From contig VHDE01000050.1 in NCBI GenBank assembly GCA_016871515.1, positions 1 to 38,319 of the forward strand: a DNA stretch of 38,319 nucleotides, read 5' to 3'. Positions 33,964 to 38,319 of the stretch are shown here, one piece after another; position 1 is the stretch's first letter; every line of letters begins with the position of its first letter. The position numbers and the translations under genes were made by a program. Origin of the DNA: Verrucomicrobiota bacterium (GTDB taxonomy: Bacteria; Verrucomicrobiota; Verrucomicrobiia; Limisphaerales; SIBE01). The notes beneath the pieces are model-generated. The model made no database searches. It worked only from the letters and a program-made list of their open reading frames with translations, and had not been told where the DNA came from.

Positions 33964-35199
33964 TTACCGAAAAAGTCGTGGCGCCAGTTCATTCAAATAC
34001 TGCCGCCAATTAATCCACGTATGACCGCCTCCTCCAACGAGAAGCTCATTCTTAATGCCATGCTTGTTCAGCAACTCGGACAGATTCTTCGAACCGTTCA
34101 GCGCAAAATCTTTGTCGCCGACGCGAATGGAGAGCAGCTTGACCTGTTGGTTGACCTTTGCGCTATCTTTCAAGAACTCGGCGTTCCGTTCCTCGAAGCC
34201 CGTCGCGTTTTGCTGTCCGAGGCCAGCGCTCCAAATGCCCACATAGGAGAATTGATCCGGATGGCCGGTCAGAACCCGCAAGGTTTGGCCGCCGCCCATT
34301 GACAAGCCAGCGATGGCGCGGTTTTCCGGACCAGCGAGCGCGCGGTAATGTTTTTCCGCGTATGGAATGATTTCCTTCACCAACTCCTGGGTGAATCGCT
34401 CTTGAGACGCGTTGATCGCAGCAGCCACCTCGGGTGAAGGTGTTGTTCCCGGAGCGGCGGCTGGCAAATTCGCGGGACGAGGCAAGCTCCCGTTTGGCAT
34501 GACGACGATCATCGGCTTGGCTTTCTTAGCCGCAAGCAGGTTGTCCAGGATGAACCCGGCTCGTCCGATAGTGCTCCAACCCGAGTCTTCGTCGCCACCG
34601 CCATGGAGCAAATAGAAAACCGGGTAACGCTCGCGGCTGTTCTCATAGCCAGGCGGCACATAAATATGCATGCGCCGTTGCATGCCAAGCACCGAAGATC
34701 GATACCACGCCAGCCGTATTTCGCCATGCGGAACGGATTGGTTCTCCTCGAAAGCAGCCTCCTCGCCGGGCACAAGGAACATATTGTCCAGACTGCTAAT
34801 GCCTTGCTTGATCATCGCATTTTTCGGATCCAATGTCCGCACGCCGTCCACCGTGAATGAATAACTGTAGAAGTCAGGCGGCAATGGTCCCACTGTGATC
34901 GACCAGATACCCTGCTCGTTCTTCTCCAATTTTCCGCCCGTGCCGAGACCGTGCGAAACCCAGTCGCCGCCGAGAGTCACTTCGCTGGCTTTCGGCGCGT
35001 AAATCCGAAACGTTACTTTTTTGCCAGGCAAGACCTCGGGTGATTTTAAGGTGTCGTTGGGAGTGGGTGTCCGCTGCGGTCGAGCGGGATTATTTGTTGG
35101 CGCGGGTGCTTGGCCAAACACGGGAAGAAGCGAGGTTGAAACCAACAGAACCTGGCCTAGCGCAACGGAGGTCAGCGTGTGTTTCATAGGCAGTTTCAT
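33964..35199 (-). CDS. Secreted esterase with N-terminal E-set/CBM48-like domain
   Basis: 411 residues. A signal peptide ends near FGQA; either of two in-frame ATGs (35199 or 35187) could start it. Residues about 55-140 form an immunoglobulin-like E-set domain ([19 protein letters not shown], then [21 protein letters not shown] in the family pattern). Residues 160-411 are an alpha/beta-hydrolase of the esterase D/CE1 type: [21 protein letters not shown] (oxyanion region), nucleophile Ser300 in AGLSMGGGQ, and His393 in [13 protein letters not shown]. Asp362 or Asp364 may be the acid. Relatives are feruloyl or acetyl-xylan esterases in plant polysaccharide breakdown. Substrate is not proven. 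Confidence 0.85.
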   Translation of the reverse strand: MKLPMKHTLTSVALGQVLLVSTSLLPVFGQAPAPTNNPARPQRTPTPNDTLKSPEVLPGKKVTFRIYAPKASEVTLGGDWVSHGLGTGGKLEKNEQGIWSITVGPLPPDFYSYSFTVDGVRTLDPKNAMIKQGISSLDNMFLVPGEEAAFEENQSVPHGEIRLAWYRSSVLGMQRRMHIYVPPGYENSRERYPVFYLLHGGGDEDSGWSTIGRAGFILDNLLAAKKAKPMIVVMPNGSLPRPANLPAAAPGTTPSPEVAAAINASQERFTQELVKEIIPYAEKHYRALAGPENRAIAGLSMGGGQTLRVLTGHPDQFSYVGIWSAGLGQQNATGFEERNAEFLKDSAKVNQQVKLLSIRVGDKDFALNGSKNLSELLNKHGIKNELLVGGGGHTWINWRQYLNELAPRLFR

Positions 35200-35224
35200 T
35201 TAATGATTGCGACGATGAACGGCG

Positions 35225-35286
35225 TAGGACAGGCGTCTCGCCTCTCTAGCATTTGCATGAGCGGGACAGGTGGGACGCCTGTCCTA
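35225..35286. repeat. Two-armed palindromic repeat upstream of the esterase
   Basis: Left arm TAGGACAGGCGTCTCGCC and right arm GACAGGTGGGACGCCTGTCC, ending GTCCTA at 35286, with AGCATTTGCATGAGC between them. Same family and arrangement as the element at 28426-28494 (which also has a GCAAATGC-like centre). It lies 25 bases upstream of the esterase start and 13 bases beyond the stop of the prepilin-like gene. Confidence 0.85.
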
Positions 35287-35298
35287 CCCGCGCCAAAC

Positions 35299-36108
35299 TC
35301 ATTTTCCAAGCTCTGCTCGGTCCACGACTGTCTTTTGCAGACGCTGCAGGTCACGATCAACGGGTTTCACGGCCGGAGCGTCGAGTGTTTTGATTTTCGG
35401 CGTGTTTGCCTCAAGCCACTTCCAAAGTTCGGCGTGGCCATCCGCGAAAGAAAGGACGCCGCCTGCGTTGTGCCGGCCGGCGGGAGAGTTTTGCCAGTAG
35501 GGATTCGTATCAAAGCAGCGGACGGCGAAATAGCCATCGTCGATGGTGTAAGGATTCTCGTCGATCAACACGAGCGCACGCGAAGGGGACGGCGAATTGA
35601 TAGCGCTGTATTTGGCGTGAGCTTTCACGCGGTCCATTTGAACCCAGTCGGCGTTGCCATTCATATGCCCGCTCATGGAATAACTTCGGACGCGTTTCAC
35701 CCGCCGCGCGGCGGTCAGCGGCCACATTTCGTCTGCCGGACATTGGTAAATGGCGGCCGAGGTGTTGTACTTGAACAGCGCGCCGTTGGTAATGATGATG
35801 AGGTTGGTCCAGCCCGGCGCGGAATTGACGCCGAAGCGGCCGTCGATCCACGCGTTTTGATCGCCCAGGTAGTTCGATACCAGTTTGTCGTTGTTATCCT
35901 CGGCATACATGATCCAGCAGAGCTGGAGTTGCTTCAGATTGCTGAGGCAGGAGATGCCCTTGGCTTTGGATTTCGACTTCGCGAGGGCCGGCAACAGCAT
36001 GCCAGCGAGGATGGCAATGATGGCAATCACCACCAGAAGCTCGATAAGCGTGAAACCGAACGACCGACTGCGGATGGGTTGATTGGGTTGATGGCTGTTG
36101 ATGTTCAT
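35299..36108 (-). CDS. Prepilin-like protein with type IV pilin N-terminus (verrucomicrobial H-x9-DG type)
   Basis: 269 residues. The class III signal is [20 protein letters not shown]: prepilin peptidase would cut after Gly18, leaving Phe19 with Glu23 at position +5, followed by one hydrophobic helix. The outer domain has [19 protein letters not shown], and near its end [18 protein letters not shown], the His...DG pattern of the large pseudopilin-like families of planctomycetes and verrucomicrobia. Such proteins occur in many copies per genome; function is unclear, perhaps in type II secretion-like systems or in the cell envelope. It lies upstream of the esterase on the same strand with a palindromic repeat between them. 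Confidence 0.88.
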   Translation of the reverse strand: MNINSHQPNQPIRSRSFGFTLIELLVVIAIIAILAGMLLPALAKSKSKAKGISCLSNLKQLQLCWIMYAEDNNDKLVSNYLGDQNAWIDGRFGVNSAPGWTNLIIITNGALFKYNTSAAIYQCPADEMWPLTAARRVKRVRSYSMSGHMNGNADWVQMDRVKAHAKYSAINSPSPSRALVLIDENPYTIDDGYFAVRCFDTNPYWQNSPAGRHNAGGVLSFADGHAELWKWLEANTPKIKTLDAPAVKPVDRDLQRLQKTVVDRAELGK

Positions 36109-36194
36109 GGCGTTTGCTGTTTGATAGGTTGGAGACTCACTATGGGTAATGACCGTTTATTGCAGTTTGCGGTTACAAACGCTCCGCGGCGAGC

Positions 36195-36572
36195 CTATTT
36201 TCGGTCCCTCACCCAACGAAGCGTCAGATCGAGAGCGTCCAAGGTCGCGTCCATGAGCGGCTGATGATAACCGATGTGTCCTTGCGGGCCGATGCAGAAG
36301 TCGTGGTATCCGTTTTCATAAATCTCCATTCGCACCGGCTTGCCAGCCTTGTTCAACCGGTCGTACAGTATTCGGTCAACTGTGATCAAACTGTCCTTGG
36401 TCTTAACGTAAGTTTCTTGAACCGGCGAATCACCTTCGCTGACAAGGCGAAGATACTTTTCGTGAGGCAGCTCTTTGCCAAAGCCGCTGTGCTCGTGAAT
36501 CTCAGCCTGACAAAAACGCGTGCTCAAAAGAAATAATAGTAAAATGACGAGGAATCGGAATCGTGTTGACAT
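36195..36572 (-). CDS. Exported fragment of an alpha/beta-hydrolase (dienelactone-hydrolase-like C-terminus)
   Basis: 125 residues from MSTRFRFLVILL. A clear signal peptide ends at RFCQAE. The rest, from about residue 55, reads YVKTKDSLITVDRILYDRLN, then AGKPVRMEIYENGYHDF and a final helix ALDLTLRWV. This is the end of a dienelactone-hydrolase or prolyl-oligopeptidase-like domain: DSLITVD carries the acid loop and YHDF the catalytic His. The nucleophile elbow (G.S.G) is absent because the N-terminal half is missing. A signal peptide joined to a C-terminal half suggests an internal deletion. Likely inactive, though the frame is intact. Confidence 0.5.
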   Translation of the reverse strand: MSTRFRFLVILLLFLLSTRFCQAEIHEHSGFGKELPHEKYLRLVSEGDSPVQETYVKTKDSLITVDRILYDRLNKAGKPVRMEIYENGYHDFCIGPQGHIGYHQPLMDATLDALDLTLRWVRDRK

Positions 36573-36711
36573 GGCCGGCAGAATGCCATGGCTGCGATTG
36601 AAGGGCAATACGAGGAAATGGGGGCGCATGAGGGCGCATCTCGTCGTCAGTACCACCCGTCCGAACGTGCCTGGGTCGTAACGCAGAGTTTCACTCGGCT
36701 GTGTCGCGCGT

Positions 36712-36861
36712 CAACTGATCATCTACGCGACAGGCGCTCCGATTCGCTTCGCCGATCGTTCGAAGATTGAACAAGTGCTCGCCCGGTCGCATTCGACCGA
36801 ATATGGCATCCGCTCGGTCGTGCATGAGATCGTGCAGAGCGAGCTTTTCTGCAGCAAGTGA
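36712..36861 (+). pseudogene. C-terminal relic of a DUF1585/PSD-type protein
   Basis: The frame reads QLIIYATGAPIRFADRSKIE, then QVLARSHSTEYGIRSVV and HEIVQSELFCSK, ending at TGA (36861). YATG.P..F.DR..IE and the end VH.IVQSELF are the C-terminus of the DUF1585 domain, last part of the large DUF1592/1588/1585 cytochrome-like proteins found in planctomycetes and verrucomicrobia. A TAA lies 36 bases upstream in the same frame and no other part of the protein is seen, so only the last 50 codons survive. It lies directly before the tRNA gene used as an integration site, so the rest was probably lost in island exchange (inference). Confidence 0.65.
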
Positions 36862-36935
36862 GGCAGCGAGCAGCGATTTTCTAATCTGCTTGCCAGCGTG
36901 TCGATGCTGAAGCATAGATAACCTGCATAAGGAAA

Positions 36936-37012
36936 GCGCGAGTAGCTCAATTGGATAGAGTGCCGGCCTCCGGAGCCGAAGGTTGTGGGTTCGACTCCCG
37001 CCTCGCGCACCA
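36936..37012 (+). tRNA. tRNA-Arg (anticodon CCG), CCA encoded
   Basis: Acceptor GCGCGAG (36936-36942) pairs with CTCGCGC (37002-37008), followed by A73 and CCA. The D-arm is GCTCAATTGGATAGAGT, the anticodon loop CTCCGGA gives anticodon CCG, and the T-arm is GTGGGTTCGACTCCCGC. The first anticodon-stem pair is C-A, a mismatch; all other pairs fit. An integrase gene follows directly, so the 3' end of this tRNA is a probable attachment site. Confidence 0.93.
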
Positions 37013-37092
37013 GTTTTCCTGAGGAAACCGCGCATTCACAGGAATCCCGCACAGATTCCGCACAGAAACGGGCTGAATCCAATAGCCGAAAG

Positions 37093-38043
37093 TTGAAATT
37101 CCCGGTCACAGTCAAACACCGCAAAGCCGAAGCCAGAATCTACCGCAAGACGAAGGTGTATCCGTTCTATCGCGTCTGCGCCTACGTGGCTGGGAAGCGC
37201 CGGATGAGCCACTTTGTGACCTGCTCTGAAGCCAGGGCCGCCGCTGATAAGCTGGTTCGTGATTTAGCGGCTGGGTCGCAGGCCGCCGCCTTAACTGCAA
37301 ACCAGTCGCGTGATGCTTTGGCAGCGCTTGAACGGCTTGAAGCCTTCCGCCAGTCCACGGGGAAACGTGTATCCCTGCTTAATGCAGTCTCTGAGTACGT
37401 CGAAGCCGCCAGCAAAGTGAACGGTTATACGGTGACTGAAGCCGTAGAACGTTACCTGTGCACTGTTGCGATGGTTAAGCGCAAGGGTGTCGGTGAGGCC
37501 GTGGAGGAATTCATCAAAAGCGAAGAGCCGCGAACCCGATCCAATGAAGGCGAGCGCGCGCAATTATCGGCCAGCTACGCTTACACCCGTGCGATTCGGC
37601 TTCGTCGCTTCGCCGAGACATTCCAGAACACCGCTGTCTGTGACTTGACAAAGGAACATCTCGACACCTTCATTCAGTCCCTGCACGAATTTTCCGCCAA
37701 GAGCCGGAATCATTACCGCGCAACGGTGCATCAATTCCTCAAATGGTGCGTGCGGAAAGATTACCTGCCTGTCACGCACCGCTTGAAAGAAGCCGATGCT
37801 ATGCGCCCGGAGCACGCGAATAACGGAGAAGTGCTCTTCTACACGCCGAAGGAACTTCGTGCTCTGCTTGAAGCAGCAGAAGGCCCTATGCGCGCGATTG
37901 TCGCGCTCGGTGGGCTGGCTGGGCTTCGCACGTCCGAATTGCTGCGTCTTGATTGGTTAGACGTTTGGCGCGTGGCCGGGTATGTCGAGATCACGTCTGG
38001 CAAGAGCAAGACCCGCCAGCGACGCCTGGTTGAAATGTACTGA
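37093..38043 (+). CDS. Tyrosine recombinase (integrase), C-terminally truncated
   Basis: About 316 residues from TTG at 37093 (giving M/L-KFPVTVKHRKAE); the frame is open back to 36985 inside the tRNA, so the exact start is uncertain. The N-terminal arm-type domain is KHRKAEARIYRKTKVYPFYR; the core-binding helical domain includes SLHEFSAKSRNHYRATVHQF and LKWCVRKDYL. The catalytic domain begins at FYTPKELRALLEAAEG, and the first catalytic Arg is in LGGLAGLRTSELLRLDW, followed by TSGKSKTRQRRLVEMY. It then stops at TGA-TAG. The Lys box, HxxR and tyrosine boxes are all missing, so it cannot catalyse strand exchange. It lies 80 bases after tRNA-Arg, the usual position for an island integrase. Confidence 0.75.
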   Translation: MKFPVTVKHRKAEARIYRKTKVYPFYRVCAYVAGKRRMSHFVTCSEARAAADKLVRDLAAGSQAAALTANQSRDALAALERLEAFRQSTGKRVSLLNAVSEYVEAASKVNGYTVTEAVERYLCTVAMVKRKGVGEAVEEFIKSEEPRTRSNEGERAQLSASYAYTRAIRLRRFAETFQNTAVCDLTKEHLDTFIQSLHEFSAKSRNHYRATVHQFLKWCVRKDYLPVTHRLKEADAMRPEHANNGEVLFYTPKELRALLEAAEGPMRAIVALGGLAGLRTSELLRLDWLDVWRVAGYVEITSGKSKTRQRRLVEMY

Positions 38044-38319
38044 TAGGCATTTGCTTTTTCGACGTGGCTGGAGTGTGCCTGGCTGGGGGTGGCCATTCAA
38101 GGCGAAACGCGGCAGAATTGTCGCCCCTGGCGGGTGCTTGGTCGGCCTTCGGGGCTGCTGGGCGCCCGCCCGCCCGCCTCGAAGGCGGTCGTAGCCTCCA
38201 GCAAGGCCGCTCAGGGCACCACAGCCGCTGGAAACGGTGTTGGCGCTGAGGGGGAACGGGCGGGAATCCCCGTTCCGCCCGGCGTCGGTTGCCGTTGCGC
38301 CCGCTGGCCCCGCGTCTTG
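38044..38319. other. GC-rich tail without recognisable gene
   Basis: The composition changes sharply to GC-rich, with runs such as CGCCCGCCCGCCCGCC. A frame is open from 38047 to the window end but encodes a Gly/Ala/Arg/Pro-rich string with no motif and no resemblance to the missing integrase part. It could be a different inserted segment, or a junction of unrelated sequence. Confidence 0.45.

Overview
The window looks like a chromosomal segment of a Verrucomicrobiota bacterium, most likely of the Pedosphaera/Limisphaera type. This is inference from gene content: a prepilin-like protein with an H-x9-DG type C-terminal motif, Tat-secreted TIM-barrel and DUF3500 proteins, a relic of the DUF1585 family known from planctomycetes and verrucomicrobia, and many extragenic palindromes. 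No rRNA or housekeeping marker is present to prove it.

Layout. 1-7386: a glycosylation/envelope block with two tandem GT4 glycosyltransferases (the first cut by the window edge), a small secreted repeat protein, and on the minus strand an ABC exporter, a TPR protein with a GT9-like domain, and a methyltransferase. 7387-10860: a decayed zone with a 10-bp tandem repeat, a transposase remnant, a GyrI-like gene broken by an in-frame TGA, a PadR regulator next to a perfect 38-bp palindrome, and a 5'-truncated group II intron with frameshifted reverse transcriptase but recognisable domains V and VI. 10861-14880: hisD-hisC (overlapping, minus strand) and a pair of bacterial PH-domain membrane proteins. 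15421-29550: a complex I locus on the minus strand in the order nuoA-B-C-D-I-H-J-K-L-M-M-N. 29626-36572: accessory genes (small unknown protein, sugar isomerase-like protein, SET-domain protein, DUF3500, esterase, prepilin-like protein, truncated hydrolase). 36712-38319: a gene relic, tRNA-Arg(CCG), a C-terminally truncated tyrosine integrase at the tRNA 3' side, and a GC-rich tail.

The most interesting system is the complex I locus. It has two different NuoM genes in tandem, and the lateral (HL) helix of NuoL is about 25 residues longer than usual, with a 26-residue internal spacing that suggests duplication. Together these predict the four-pump ('2M') kind of complex I. One of the NuoM proteins lacks the TM7 lysine of the proton channel. 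NuoE, F and G are not here, so either the NADH module is encoded elsewhere or this is an 11-subunit-type enzyme with another electron donor.

Palindromic repeats have spread through this locus: between nuoB and nuoC, on both sides of a 1.2-kb insertion between nuoI and nuoH, between nuoK and nuoL, and inside the nuoL reading frame, where a hairpin is translated as part of a long loop insertion. The insertion between nuoI and nuoH is bounded by perfect 25-bp inverted repeats, supplies the nuoI stop codon, and carries a broken DUF1016_N/thermonuclease gene. All family assignments are from motif recognition without database searches.
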